A stretch of 58,959 nt of DNA from a virus. Below the pieces are notes generated by a model. That model saw nothing but the letters and a program-made list of their open reading frames with translations, made no database searches and had not been told where the DNA came from. Every line of letters begins with the position of its first letter. Within the stretch, counting starts at the first letter, position 1. The translations under genes were made by a program, and so were the position numbers. The stretch covers positions 1 through 58,959 of IMG/VR virus record IMGVR_UViG_3300030103_000167; one strand, written 5' to 3'. Positions 30,071 through 38,421 of this stretch are shown here, piece after piece.

Positions 30071-31099
30071 TTATTCTCCTTTTTCCGCTTGTTCATAATG
30101 ACGCTGTTCTCGTGTGCGGAGCCAACTAAGACAAGCGTTTTTCCAGTCTACTGGAACAATTCTTTCGCATTGTTGTAATGCTTCATAGAAATTTCTACTT
30201 TTATAAAACGAATATGCAGTTGCCATAGGAACAGCTATATCTCGCATACAAGGACTTTCCCAATTATTAGAGGTTATTAAATCTGCAGGATGGTAATGAA
30301 AAAATCTATTTAGTTCCCAATCTAATACACCATTATCATAAAATAATGGAAAAGGTTTAAAATCCTCTAAGGCATCGTAATTATTTGTATGTTTAAAATA
30401 AACGTCTAATGTTAAATGTTTTACTTTATCCCAAACATCGTTTAGATAAACATGAAAGCTATCACTAACTTGTCTATAAACACCTACGTCTATTTCTAAT
30501 TTATGAGCTATGTATTCTTGTAACACTGACATATGCACCACATTCGCACCATACGCACCCCAAAGCATGTCGTTTGACCTATTACATACTGTCATATTTA
30601 ATTTATTATCTCTTATTTTAAAATAAATGTTAGTATTACAAGGAACATCTTTACCATTTTTTGCTAAATCCATTATCGGGTCCCACATCTGTAATACAGC
30701 TCGTCTATCATCTGGATTATATTTTAATATTTTTACGATTACATCTAACTGGTCTTTTAGAAAATACTTTCTCCACCTCTTACCATAGGCACCCCATAGA
30801 GTCTCACCATCATCTGAAAAATTAGACATACTAGATACATAATAAGTTAAAGTATTTAAATCATCCCTACCTGCAATCATCCACATACTTTCAATAAAAT
30901 GAAAAAAAGGGTTAGCATCTCTTTCTTCTATAAGGCAAACTCTTTCAAGAGGTTTTTTAAAAACTGTAGTAACAGGCTCAACACATTCTAAAGTTTTACC
31001 ATTTCTACTATCTTGTTCTATATAGTTTTCTGTATCTCGAAATAAATCTATTCCTCTCAATATCGCACTATTAACGTTTCTTGTTTCAATTACTCTCAT
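30071..31099 (-). CDS. Thymidylate synthase homologue (possible dUMP hydroxymethylase)
   Basis: The protein has 342 residues. It aligns with ThyA through GAYGKRWRKY, DRRAVLQMWD, VPCNTNIYF (Cys154 nucleophile), NRSNDMLWGAYGANV (Asn186, the base-reading Asn that selects dU over dC) and DSFHVYLN (His216, Tyr218). The residue after the catalytic Cys is Asn155, where canonical ThyA has His. It could therefore make dTMP or 5-hydroxymethyl-dUMP. The latter is favoured by the next gene, which is of the hmdU-hypermodification type. Longer than bacterial ThyA (about 264 residues). It overlaps the upstream gene by 4 nt. Confidence 0.85.
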   Translation of the reverse strand: MRVIETRNVNSAILRGIDLFRDTENYIEQDSRNGKTLECVEPVTTVFKKPLERVCLIEERDANPFFHFIESMWMIAGRDDLNTLTYYVSSMSNFSDDGETLWGAYGKRWRKYFLKDQLDVIVKILKYNPDDRRAVLQMWDPIMDLAKNGKDVPCNTNIYFKIRDNKLNMTVCNRSNDMLWGAYGANVVHMSVLQEYIAHKLEIDVGVYRQVSDSFHVYLNDVWDKVKHLTLDVYFKHTNNYDALEDFKPFPLFYDNGVLDWELNRFFHYHPADLITSNNWESPCMRDIAVPMATAYSFYKSRNFYEALQQCERIVPVDWKNACLSWLRTREQRHYEQAEKGE

Positions 31100-31995
31100 A
31101 ATCCCTCCACTATAGGTAATTTATCATTGTGTTTATATACAGACCTTGTTCTTCCTTCACCTTTAAATATACGTGAGTATTTATCGAATTCACAAAGTCC
31201 TCCTTCTATCTCTCTTAATTCATAAGGTATGTCATTTCTGAAGGTTAGATGGACAGGTAATCTTTTTAAGGCTATATCATATAAAGCAACCATTTCACTA
31301 CACCAATCATGGCTACGTTGACAGAAATCTAAAGGTCTTCCTGTTAGCCTATTCAATCCTCTCATAGCTCCTGGACCTGCATTAGCCCATGTCAACTTAT
31401 CATTAGCTGCAGACAAAAAATAAGTAAATCTTAAATCTGTAACAACCTCATACGCCATAAACGGTCCCATGTATGGATAATCTCTTAATAACTTCCAACA
31501 ATATTCTAAAGAACATTTATCTTCTTCTATTGCTTCTTCTAATTTTTCAATCAAATAATCTTTACGTTCCCACATATGAGTTATACACTCCGCTACACCT
31601 GTAACTTTATCCATACCGTTTGGAGACTTTACTATATAAGCTCCTGTAACCCATTTATCTTGTTTAGTTATTTCTTCTATTGCTTTTTTTCTATTCCAAT
31701 TTATTAATAAATCATTGTTTATAAGAGTTCTACCAGTAGGAATCCAATTAAACCATCTAAAAATAACTACTGCCATAAGCACGTCAGAACTATTACGCAT
31801 AGGCTCTCTTATATGTTTTTTAAGCCACCTAGTTGTTCTATCTTCTTCACGAAAAACTTGACAGAACTTATAATGTTGTAGAATAGAATCATCAGTCCAA
31901 GGGGGTGGTAGTTTCGATACTTCTTTTTGTATCCTGATATTTTCTCTTTCTACTTGCCAATACAAATATCTGTCAAGTTCCTCACGAATAAACAT
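31096..31995 (-). CDS. 5-hmdU DNA kinase helical-domain / aGPT-PPlase-type thymine hypermodification protein
   Basis: The protein has 299 residues. Diagnostic blocks are VVIFRWFNWIPTGRTL, WVTGAYIVKSPNG, YPYMGPFMAYEVVTDLRF, WANAGPGAMRGLNRLTGRPLDF and a C-terminal YELREIEGGLCEFDKYSR. They match the all-helical, glycosylase-like family known from genomes with 5-hydroxymethyl-dU derived bases (HMUDK_hel, earlier alpha-glutamyl/putrescinyl-thymine pyrophosphorylase clade 2). In characterised phages, related proteins act after hmdU is incorporated into DNA. No separate P-loop DNA kinase gene was found nearby, so the pathway may be partial or use another enzyme. Co-transcribed with the thymidylate-synthase homologue. 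Confidence 0.78.
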   Translation of the reverse strand: MFIREELDRYLYWQVERENIRIQKEVSKLPPPWTDDSILQHYKFCQVFREEDRTTRWLKKHIREPMRNSSDVLMAVVIFRWFNWIPTGRTLINNDLLINWNRKKAIEEITKQDKWVTGAYIVKSPNGMDKVTGVAECITHMWERKDYLIEKLEEAIEEDKCSLEYCWKLLRDYPYMGPFMAYEVVTDLRFTYFLSAANDKLTWANAGPGAMRGLNRLTGRPLDFCQRSHDWCSEMVALYDIALKRLPVHLTFRNDIPYELREIEGGLCEFDKYSRIFKGEGRTRSVYKHNDKLPIVEGL

Positions 31996-32852
31996 TACTT
32001 TTTCCTAATTATCCAAGAACAATTATTGGCGTACTCAGGGTAGAATGTTGCAGCAACAACTCTTAAAAATTGCCTACCATATCTATTTTGGAGCATATCG
32101 AATTGAGCATCAGACCAACCTGTTGAATTAAAGGCTTCTCTCCTCTCTTCTTTTCTAGCTTTCTTTAAATTAGGTAATTGTATAAACGTTCCTGTTACTG
32201 CCTCTATGGTAAAGTTTCTTTCTAGTTCTTCTTTCAGCTCTTGATAGCCCCACTCATAGACATGGTCTTCAGGTAGTTTATCATTAGAGCCGTCGTGATT
32301 AGGCGTAGAGACAAAACCTAAAGCATTAGGTCGCATCACCCTAGCTACATCGTCAAGCCACGGAGCTATAAACTCTCTACCCATATGCTCAATAACTTCA
32401 GTAGACCAAAACATATCTATACTTTCATCTTCTAAATCAAATCTAGGATTAACAGTTAAATCTTGTATTCTTATCTCACCATTAAAGTTTTGAAACCACG
32501 TAGAGTTTTCTAAAGGGTTACCAGCATTAGACCAAAAAGGATTCTCCATAGTGCATGCAGGGTCAATATCATAACCATAATAAGACCTAATAATATCAGA
32601 CTTTTTAACTACGTATGCTTTATACAAAGCACGTAATGTCCAACACTCGCCACACCCCACTTCAAAAGTATCTAAAGGTCTGCCTAGTTTTTTAGCTTCT
32701 TCTATACACATAGAAGCAATTTTATCAAAACGACTCATATGTGCTAATTCATCTGGTCGCCAATTAGCTAATACTCCCGCACTAGCTATATCCATTCTTG
32801 TATTTTTACTATCGTTTTCATTAACGAGTAGTTTCTTTCTAATCGAAGACAT
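31995..32852 (-). CDS. Class I SAM-dependent methyltransferase
   Basis: The protein has 285 residues. Motif I FEVGCGECW (about 62-70) binds S-adenosylmethionine, YGYDID gives the acidic post-I residue, and IDMFWSTEVIEHMGREFIAPWLDDVARVMRPNALGFVSTPNHDG is the type-11/SAM-binding core. There is no DPPY or NPPY motif, so a classic N6-adenine or N4-cytosine DNA methylase is unlikely. As first gene of the P12 operon, next to hypermodification genes, it may methylate a modified base or nucleotide, or a small molecule. The substrate is unknown. Confidence 0.8.
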   Translation of the reverse strand: MSSIRKKLLVNENDSKNTRMDIASAGVLANWRPDELAHMSRFDKIASMCIEEAKKLGRPLDTFEVGCGECWTLRALYKAYVVKKSDIIRSYYGYDIDPACTMENPFWSNAGNPLENSTWFQNFNGEIRIQDLTVNPRFDLEDESIDMFWSTEVIEHMGREFIAPWLDDVARVMRPNALGFVSTPNHDGSNDKLPEDHVYEWGYQELKEELERNFTIEAVTGTFIQLPNLKKARKEERREAFNSTGWSDAQFDMLQNRYGRQFLRVVAATFYPEYANNCSWIIRKK

Positions 32853-32871
32853 AAGTCCCTCCTTTAAAATT

Positions 32872-32901
32872 AATATACTTTACTTTTAAATGCAAAGTAA
32901 A
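32872..32901 (-). promoter_or_regulatory. Early promoter P12
   Basis: TTTACT (32896-32901) then TATATT (32872-32877) at 18 bp. The region contains CTTTACTT paired with AAGTAAAG, an inverted repeat across the promoter. It heads the modification-polymerase operon 32852 to 27238. Confidence 0.7.
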
Positions 32902-32906
32902 GAACT

Positions 32907-34403
32907 TTATATTTGAAAACATCTTGTTGTTTTCGGTTCTATTAAGAACAAGTTTTCTTTTGCTCTTGTCATACCAACATAGAACACCCTATTCTCATCA
33001 TCGGGGTTCTTTTGATAATTTTTATAAACTCTATTAGTGATATCTGTTAATAAAACTACGTTAGTTGCCTCTCCACCTTTTGCTGCATGTATGGTTGATA
33101 ATCTTATACGTGGTTGTTTTGTAATCTTTTCTCCTCTACGTAACATAGCTCTTATATAACTTATCTCTGCAGGTCTTAACAATGTAAATACATCGTACCA
33201 CTCACCTGTAGGTAAATCTGGAAACTTTTCTTGTAATAGCTCTAAGTTTGGTTTTGTACTAGCCTCTAATAAATCTATCTTCTTATAATCTTTTACTTTT
33301 ATATATTTGAAAATATTTGTGCACTCTGCTAGAGATATACTTTCGCCTTTTCTTAATCTCTCCCAGTTGATAACAGCTCTTACTTTGCTTTCTGGTAAAC
33401 TTGTTTTACCTTTAACCTCAAAGAACCAACCTTCGTTTCTACAATACTCATCAACTTCTTCTAATAAATAATTTGTTCTAGCTAAAACTAACCAATCACC
33501 TTTTTCCATATTAAGTAAGTTTATGTTTGGCTCCCACCTCACTTGACCTTTATCTTTACGTGGGTGCCATGTTTTATGTATACGTGAACCTACTTGCGAT
33601 ATACATTTTTTTGCATACTCATGTACACTAGCAGGTATTCTGTATGATTGTTTTAACACCATAGCATTTTTACTATTACTAATAAGATAATCGACATCTG
33701 CCCCCGCCCATTTGTAAATAGCTTGGTCATCATCTCCAGCTACATAAATACGTTTTGAGTTATCTGCTAACTTACGCACTACAGCCCATTGTATCGGTGA
33801 TAAGTCTTGTGCTTCATCTACAAACATCACATCTAATTTAGGTATTGTGCCTTCGTGAATAAATTTATGTAACATATCTGTGTAATCTACTAATAGCTTA
33901 TCTTCTTTAAATAATTTCAATCCTCTAGAATACCTTTCTAATTCAAACCAACCTACTGCATCGTCAACACTATGCCATTGTTCTTCTAATGAAACATGTC
34001 TCATTCTAGCCAAGTTTTCAATAAAAGCCAATCTATCGTCGTGGGTCATAGCAAATAAATGTCCATCTTCTGTTTGGGTTCTGCCTGTTAACTTTAAATT
34101 TAGTTTTTCATTTAACTCTATAATATCTTCTCTGCCCATGACGTTCTCTCTAGTAAGACCTAGTTGTCTAAAAGCTAATGAATGTAGTGTTCTAAAATAA
34201 GGTAGTTCATTATTACTTACGCCAAATTTAGTCATAGCCCTTTCTTTGCCTTCGTTTACTGCTTTACGAGTAAATGTAAAAAAACCTATGTCTGTAGGCT
34301 GTGTGCCTTGCTCTAACTCTTTTTCTATGAGCTCTAAAAGAGTTGTAGTTTTACCTGTTCCTGGTGGTCCAAGAATAACTTGTGTATGTCTAGGTAACGT
34401 CAT
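32907..34403 (-). CDS. Short UvrD/Rep-type superfamily 1 helicase
   Basis: The protein has 498 residues. Motifs are GPPGTGKTT (Walker A), VMFVDEAQDLSPIQ (Walker B), YVAGDDDQAIYKWAGAD (motif III), SYRIP (IV), LSTIHAAKGGEATNVVLL (V) and RVFYVGMTRAKENLFLI (VI). It would unwind DNA 3'-5' during replication or repair. It is shorter than UvrD (about 720 residues), mainly in the inserted 1B/2B subdomains. No DnaB-type helicase was seen in the window, so this or the SNF2-type protein may serve at the fork. It overlaps the AlkB-like gene by 4 nt. Confidence 0.9.
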   Translation of the reverse strand: MTLPRHTQVILGPPGTGKTTTLLELIEKELEQGTQPTDIGFFTFTRKAVNEGKERAMTKFGVSNNELPYFRTLHSLAFRQLGLTRENVMGREDIIELNEKLNLKLTGRTQTEDGHLFAMTHDDRLAFIENLARMRHVSLEEQWHSVDDAVGWFELERYSRGLKLFKEDKLLVDYTDMLHKFIHEGTIPKLDVMFVDEAQDLSPIQWAVVRKLADNSKRIYVAGDDDQAIYKWAGADVDYLISNSKNAMVLKQSYRIPASVHEYAKKCISQVGSRIHKTWHPRKDKGQVRWEPNINLLNMEKGDWLVLARTNYLLEEVDEYCRNEGWFFEVKGKTSLPESKVRAVINWERLRKGESISLAECTNIFKYIKVKDYKKIDLLEASTKPNLELLQEKFPDLPTGEWYDVFTLLRPAEISYIRAMLRRGEKITKQPRIRLSTIHAAKGGEATNVVLLTDITNRVYKNYQKNPDDENRVFYVGMTRAKENLFLIEPKTTRCFQI

Positions 34404-34987
34404 ATGCCTGTCCTAAACGTTAAATTAATTCTTTCTTTAGCTCCTATAATATCGGGTACAGCATGGGTACACTTCATTTGACTATGTCCATCGAATATAA
34501 TTACATCACCATGTTCTAATAAATAGGCAGTCTCTTTTACTAAGAAATTTTCTATTTTTGTATTTACTTCGCTTGTATCTGTTTTAGTTTTTATAGGGTT
34601 CTGATATTCTCTCCATGTAAAAACTCTAGGTGCTCCGAATGATATAGACACAACTAAATCGTCTAACGTTGGTATAGTGTCTGAGTGGTGTGGTATGCCT
34701 TTTCCATCTTCGCCATAGTAACCACATAAACAAAAAGTTAAAGATGCTTGTTTGCCGTATTCTTTTAACAACATTACCTCTGTTAATAATTTAATACCGA
34801 GTATAACATCGTTATCTGTCCAAGGTCTTCCTGTGTAGGTTTTTCCTGCATAATTAAAAGTTCCGCCAAAACCTGCGGTATATCTACCTTTTACAGTTTT
34901 GCCTTTAAACTCTCGTGTGGTTGGTTCATCCCACTCTGTAATTATCGGGTTTTTATTTTTGAAATATCCTTTTTTATAATCAATCAT
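34400..34987 (-). CDS. AlkB-like Fe(II)/2-oxoglutarate dioxygenase
   Basis: The protein has 195 residues. The Fe(II) triad is H101-x-D103 (in PHHSD) and H175 (CTHAVP), and RINLTFR (186-192) supplies the 2-oxoglutarate-binding arginine. The nucleotide-recognition stretch LCGYYGEDGKGIPHHSD is typical of AlkB homologues. It could reverse alkyl damage in single-stranded DNA or RNA, or oxidise a methylated or modified base. The nearby methyltransferase and hypermodification genes leave the second option open. It lies between the primase-like and helicase genes. Confidence 0.88.
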   Translation of the reverse strand: MIDYKKGYFKNKNPIITEWDEPTTREFKGKTVKGRYTAGFGGTFNYAGKTYTGRPWTDNDVILGIKLLTEVMLLKEYGKQASLTFCLCGYYGEDGKGIPHHSDTIPTLDDLVVSISFGAPRVFTWREYQNPIKTKTDTSEVNTKIENFLVKETAYLLEHGDVIIFDGHSQMKCTHAVPDIIGAKERINLTFRTGI

Positions 34988-36507
34988 ATTTTTGTATCAT
35001 TAAACTCTGGTAAGTCGTGTGGTTCTTGCTGTGTTTTAAATTCATCTATAAACCATACGTTTACGCCTTTACCTTTTATATTAAAAAAATGCGGCTCACC
35101 TTGTAATGATTTTAATTTAGATGTTAATTTATTTCTTTGGTAATCTTTAAAATTATTTCTATGTAAGTAATCCATTAAATCTCCTAATCTAAAATAAGTT
35201 TTACCTTTATCTGTCCATGGTTTATGTAATAGTAGTTCATCTTTTTCTCTAGCAGGTCTCTCTGTACAAAAAGACTCTAACAACTCCATGAAATGTCCTT
35301 CGGTTGAACTCTCCATGGGAACTTCTACTATTGTTATTACATCTAATAACTGTTGTATTATCTGTCTCCAAACGTTATCTTTTACTTTAGGTGGTATCTT
35401 GTTTAGAGCGTCCATACACTTACGCTGAAATCTATTTTGGTTGAGTAAATCATCTGTTTCTAACTCTAATCTACCACCCTCTACATCTAAAAACCATATG
35501 GGTGGGTCACTGTCTTGTTTGGTTAAGTTACTAAATAAAGGTGTTCCACCATTAGCACCAATACCGTATTTTCTTGTTCTACATAACGGACTATTACAAT
35601 GACTCGCTATAGGTTGGTCATTACATTTATAAAAATAATCTTTTCTTTTTAATTGTTTAGCTACTGTAAGAACTTCTTGTGCTCCTAAAGGTGGTTGCAT
35701 ATACTGTATGTTTACGTCCTCTAATCTTTTTTCCCAGTCATCTGCGAACTTCTTTCTTAGAAACACGCCTACATTAAATAAACCTGAGTTTCTTGTACCT
35801 TTTGGAAAACCTTGTACTACTAAATGTTGTATACATGGTGGTGCTTGGTCTAACCATTCTTGGTTTTCTGTTAAAGGACTAGCTTCTAAAGACTCTAATG
35901 TTTTAGCATTGAGTTGTATCTCCTCTGTATATTTTATAAATTCTTCTGGTGTTAGAGCTTGTCCTTCTTTACCATATGCGTATCTAGTTGAATTCACACC
36001 ACCAAAGTAAGGCATATTTAAAGTGCTTCCTCTATCACCTCTATCTAATAATAGTTTTGTTTGTTTTGGAAAAATCTCTGCTTGTCCATAACCTATTGCT
36101 GCAGCGATTTGTCTTAGTTTTCTTTGTAACATAGAAGCAGGGACAGTTTCTACCATGAATATAAATATATGTGCACCACCGCTTTTACTTCTGCACAGTA
36201 CCAATGGGAGTTTTTGTTGTGCTAGTTTGACTGCTAGATACTTTAAATCTAGTTGATATTCATCAACGTCAATAGCCCCCCATACACATTCATTATCTTC
36301 ATTGATAGGAACTATCCCTAAACTTTGCTCACCGTTAAGGTGTTTTTGCCATAAAGATAAAACTTCATTATCATCTAACTGTTTAGATATAGTGATATTT
36401 TTACCACTGGCTTTTCCATCCTCTCTTGTTTCATTCGTAGAGGTAAACGTTCCGTATGCAGAGCGTAGCCCCGCATAACGTTTTGCGAACGTTTCTGCTA
36501 GAGACAT
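34984..36507 (-). CDS. Primase/PrimPol (TOTE-type) domain protein
   Basis: The protein has 507 residues. The catalytic part includes WGAIDVDEY (DxD metal site), LVLCRSKSGGAHIFIFM, AEIFPKQTKLLLDRGDRGSTLNMPYF and GGVNSTRYAYG, which follow the AEP/PrimPol primase of the TOTE group. The C-terminal half has DPPIWFLDVEGGRLELETDDLLNQNRFQRKC and a helical end that may be a primase-associated or DNA-binding domain. It likely synthesises primers for the polymerase at 27579-29441. It overlaps the AlkB-like gene by 4 nt. Confidence 0.8.
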   Translation of the reverse strand: MSLAETFAKRYAGLRSAYGTFTSTNETREDGKASGKNITISKQLDDNEVLSLWQKHLNGEQSLGIVPINEDNECVWGAIDVDEYQLDLKYLAVKLAQQKLPLVLCRSKSGGAHIFIFMVETVPASMLQRKLRQIAAAIGYGQAEIFPKQTKLLLDRGDRGSTLNMPYFGGVNSTRYAYGKEGQALTPEEFIKYTEEIQLNAKTLESLEASPLTENQEWLDQAPPCIQHLVVQGFPKGTRNSGLFNVGVFLRKKFADDWEKRLEDVNIQYMQPPLGAQEVLTVAKQLKRKDYFYKCNDQPIASHCNSPLCRTRKYGIGANGGTPLFSNLTKQDSDPPIWFLDVEGGRLELETDDLLNQNRFQRKCMDALNKIPPKVKDNVWRQIIQQLLDVITIVEVPMESSTEGHFMELLESFCTERPAREKDELLLHKPWTDKGKTYFRLGDLMDYLHRNNFKDYQRNKLTSKLKSLQGEPHFFNIKGKGVNVWFIDEFKTQQEPHDLPEFNDTKI

Positions 36508-36509
36508 AG

Positions 36510-37274
36510 TTATAAAGTAACAGAGTCGTCTAGCTGTTCTTCCTTAACTTCTACTTCACCTGACCTAGCTGCAGACATAAATGTCTTAGCCATAGTTGCA
36601 TCTTCAATGGAGGTTTGAGCTCCTTGACTAACACTATAGCTATTCCAAGTGCCTTTATCATTAGACATGGTGGTAGTAGTTAAGTTATAAGTATAAGCAA
36701 ACATAGGTGCTTCAACTTGCTTACCAGATGAGGTCTGAACTCTAGCCATTCTCATCATCGTAAGCCATTTACGTGCTACACTAAGTTGTGTAGATGTAAA
36801 TGCAATAACTGCTTGTTGAGGCTCAGGGTCTAAAACTAACACATAAAATTGTGCAGTCTCAACTATCTCGTTACCTTCTTTTGTAAAAAATCGTCTTGTC
36901 TCAGGGTCTTTTTTACATTCGCTAAGTATCGAAACATCGTGGCTAGCATTCACTAAACCACCACCTTTCTCTCTAGGCACCCATTCTATATACTTTTTAG
37001 TATAGGCACACGGAACCACTACAATTCCTTTATCACCTGCATAAGCACTATTAGTAACAGTGTTATACAAATCACCTGCACCCGCACCTTCAACATATGC
37101 ACCGTTTGCTTTATTAAGCTGTGGCGACATAGGTTGTAGTATTCTTATAAACGGTATAGCAAAATCTTCTACCGTTGTATCTTCTAGTCCAGTTCCCTCT
37201 GATAATAAAGTATCGTCAAAGGCAACCATGCTTGAAGTAGTCTGTTCAACTACTTCTTTATTTTCGTCTACCAT
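36510..37274 (-). CDS. Putative phage single-stranded DNA-binding protein
   Basis: The protein has 254 residues. The layout has DFAIPFIRILQPMSPQLNKANGAYVEGAGAGDLYNT, IVVVPCAYTKKYIEWVPREKGGG and AQFYVLVLDPEPQQAVIAFTSTQLSVARKWLTMM, then an acidic C-terminal tail (EVEVKEEQLDDSVTL). An OB-like beta region followed by an acidic tail is the usual design of phage SSBs. It lies just before the primase in the transcript. The assignment is by pattern and context. Confidence 0.65.
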   Translation of the reverse strand: MVDENKEVVEQTTSSMVAFDDTLLSEGTGLEDTTVEDFAIPFIRILQPMSPQLNKANGAYVEGAGAGDLYNTVTNSAYAGDKGIVVVPCAYTKKYIEWVPREKGGGLVNASHDVSILSECKKDPETRRFFTKEGNEIVETAQFYVLVLDPEPQQAVIAFTSTQLSVARKWLTMMRMARVQTSSGKQVEAPMFAYTYNLTTTTMSNDKGTWNSYSVSQGAQTSIEDATMAKTFMSAARSGEVEVKEEQLDDSVTL

Positions 37275-37277
37275 GTT

Positions 37278-37853
37278 TTACTCCTTTTTAATATTAGCCT
37301 TGGTACCTATATAGACACCAAAAGGCTCGGTTGGTATATCATTCCCCGTAGTCAACTGCTCTTTTACAAAAGCCTTTAATGTTGACGGATGAATGCTCTG
37401 TTTTACCTCTGGCGATAGACCTCTAGATTTTAAAGCCAACACAGTCTCGTCGACTATCTGACTCTCACCACGATTAAATTTTAAAGATACTTCGTTCTTT
37501 ATAATCCCATCATGACCGTTTTCTATAAGCCATTGGTATGCTTGTTGTTGGTTTGCTTTAGATATATGAGCACCGTAGAACTCTGACAAAGATATTTTTT
37601 CTCCTGAAGATAAAACTATCTGTGTTAATCCTACTTCTGATAAAGCATCAGGTAGCTCTTGTTCTTGTACCAAACGCAACTGTTCTTTTTTAGCTTTTAA
37701 CATATCTTCTATCTGAGATACCTCATTAGTTAGATTTATTTGTTTTTGAGCTAAACTAGAAACATTAGCTAATTCATCATTAGTAACATCACTGTCCCAT
37801 TTATTAGGTTCAGAGTTACCAATAAGTTCTTCAAAGGTGGGTTTATCACTCAT
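37278..37853 (-). CDS. Coiled-coil early protein, unknown
   Basis: The protein has 191 residues. An N-terminal coiled coil (VSSLAQKQINLTNEVSQIEDMLKAKKEQLRLVQEQELPDALSEVG, about 30-75) is followed by an alpha/beta part (QIVLSSGEKISLSEFYGAHISKANQQQAYQWLIENG). The sequence and position next to the SSB-like gene recall single-strand-annealing or SSB-associated factors, but no motif is decisive. It overlaps the upstream gene by 8 nt. Confidence 0.55.
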   Translation of the reverse strand: MSDKPTFEELIGNSEPNKWDSDVTNDELANVSSLAQKQINLTNEVSQIEDMLKAKKEQLRLVQEQELPDALSEVGLTQIVLSSGEKISLSEFYGAHISKANQQQAYQWLIENGHDGIIKNEVSLKFNRGESQIVDETVLALKSRGLSPEVKQSIHPSTLKAFVKEQLTTGNDIPTEPFGVYIGTKANIKKE

Positions 37854-38172
37854 CTAATTCTCCTTTCTGATGTATGTCTATTTCAACAGGGTAATACAAG
37901 CCTTCTTGTTTATCCCATTTTAATATACTATATTTACCTCGATTAAAAAATGCAGCTAACGAACATGCTACACCAATAGCAGCAGGGTCGCCAATCAACA
38001 ATAAGTAATCACCCTCTTTGTAATCTTGTAAGAGTCTTTTCATCCTACGAACAGAAGGTCCAGAGCTTAACATGATTTGAGCATTAGAAGGTAACAGAAC
38101 TTCGAAATCACCATACTGTCTAGCACCTGCGATATTTCGTCCTGGAACTTCTTGCACAACATATACTGTCAT
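37846..38172 (-). CDS. Small early protein, first gene of the replication operon
   Basis: The protein has 108 residues. It starts TVYVVQEVPGRNIAGARQYGDFEVLLPSNAQIMLSSGPSVRRMKRLL, then has a compact region with YLLLIGDPAAIGVACSLAAFFNRGKYSILKWDKQEGLYYPVEI. It resembles a small protein of unknown function found at the same place in other uncultured marine phages, by my recollection. It has a strong AGAAAGGAGA ribosome site and promoter P13. Confidence 0.6.
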   Translation of the reverse strand: MTVYVVQEVPGRNIAGARQYGDFEVLLPSNAQIMLSSGPSVRRMKRLLQDYKEGDYLLLIGDPAAIGVACSLAAFFNRGKYSILKWDKQEGLYYPVEIDIHQKGELDE

Positions 38173-38201
38173 TTTTTCTCCTTTCTTATTTCTAGGCTAT
38201 T

Positions 38202-38230
38202 AATATATAACCGAGTTTTACCAAAGTAAA
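38202..38230 (-). promoter_or_regulatory. Early promoter P13
   Basis: TTTACT (38225-38230), 17 bp beginning TTGGTA, then TATATT (38202-38207). It heads the replication operon 38172 to 32907. Confidence 0.75.
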
Positions 38231-38421
38231 GTTATTAGTATTATTTATTTTAAAAATTTTTTTATTCACATAAAAATTTTTTAAGAATTACTAATATCTC
38301 TAATAATCTAATAGATATTGTGATAAATCCTCTACTAAACGGCAAGTAAAATTATTATTTTGGTCTTTAATTTCTATTAGATATAGATATAATTATTACT
38401 AGAAATTAGAAAGTAGTAAAT
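38231..38421. promoter_or_regulatory. AT-rich divergent control region with TCTAATAG-type sites
   Basis: This region separates the minus-strand early genes from the only plus-strand gene. It holds AATATCT (38293-38299) / AGATATT (38313-38319) as an inverted repeat, an ATCTAATAGAT site inside the latter and TTCTATTAG at 38372-38380. A TATAAT box (38388-38393, plus strand) probably serves the gene at 38422; its -35 match is poor. Candidate replication origin or regulator sites. Confidence 0.5.

Noticed and set aside
31995-32852. DNA N6-adenine or cytosine methylase for a restriction-evasion role.
   Set aside because: It lacks DPPY/NPPY and the PC motif of C5 methylases, so only a general SAM methyltransferase is called.
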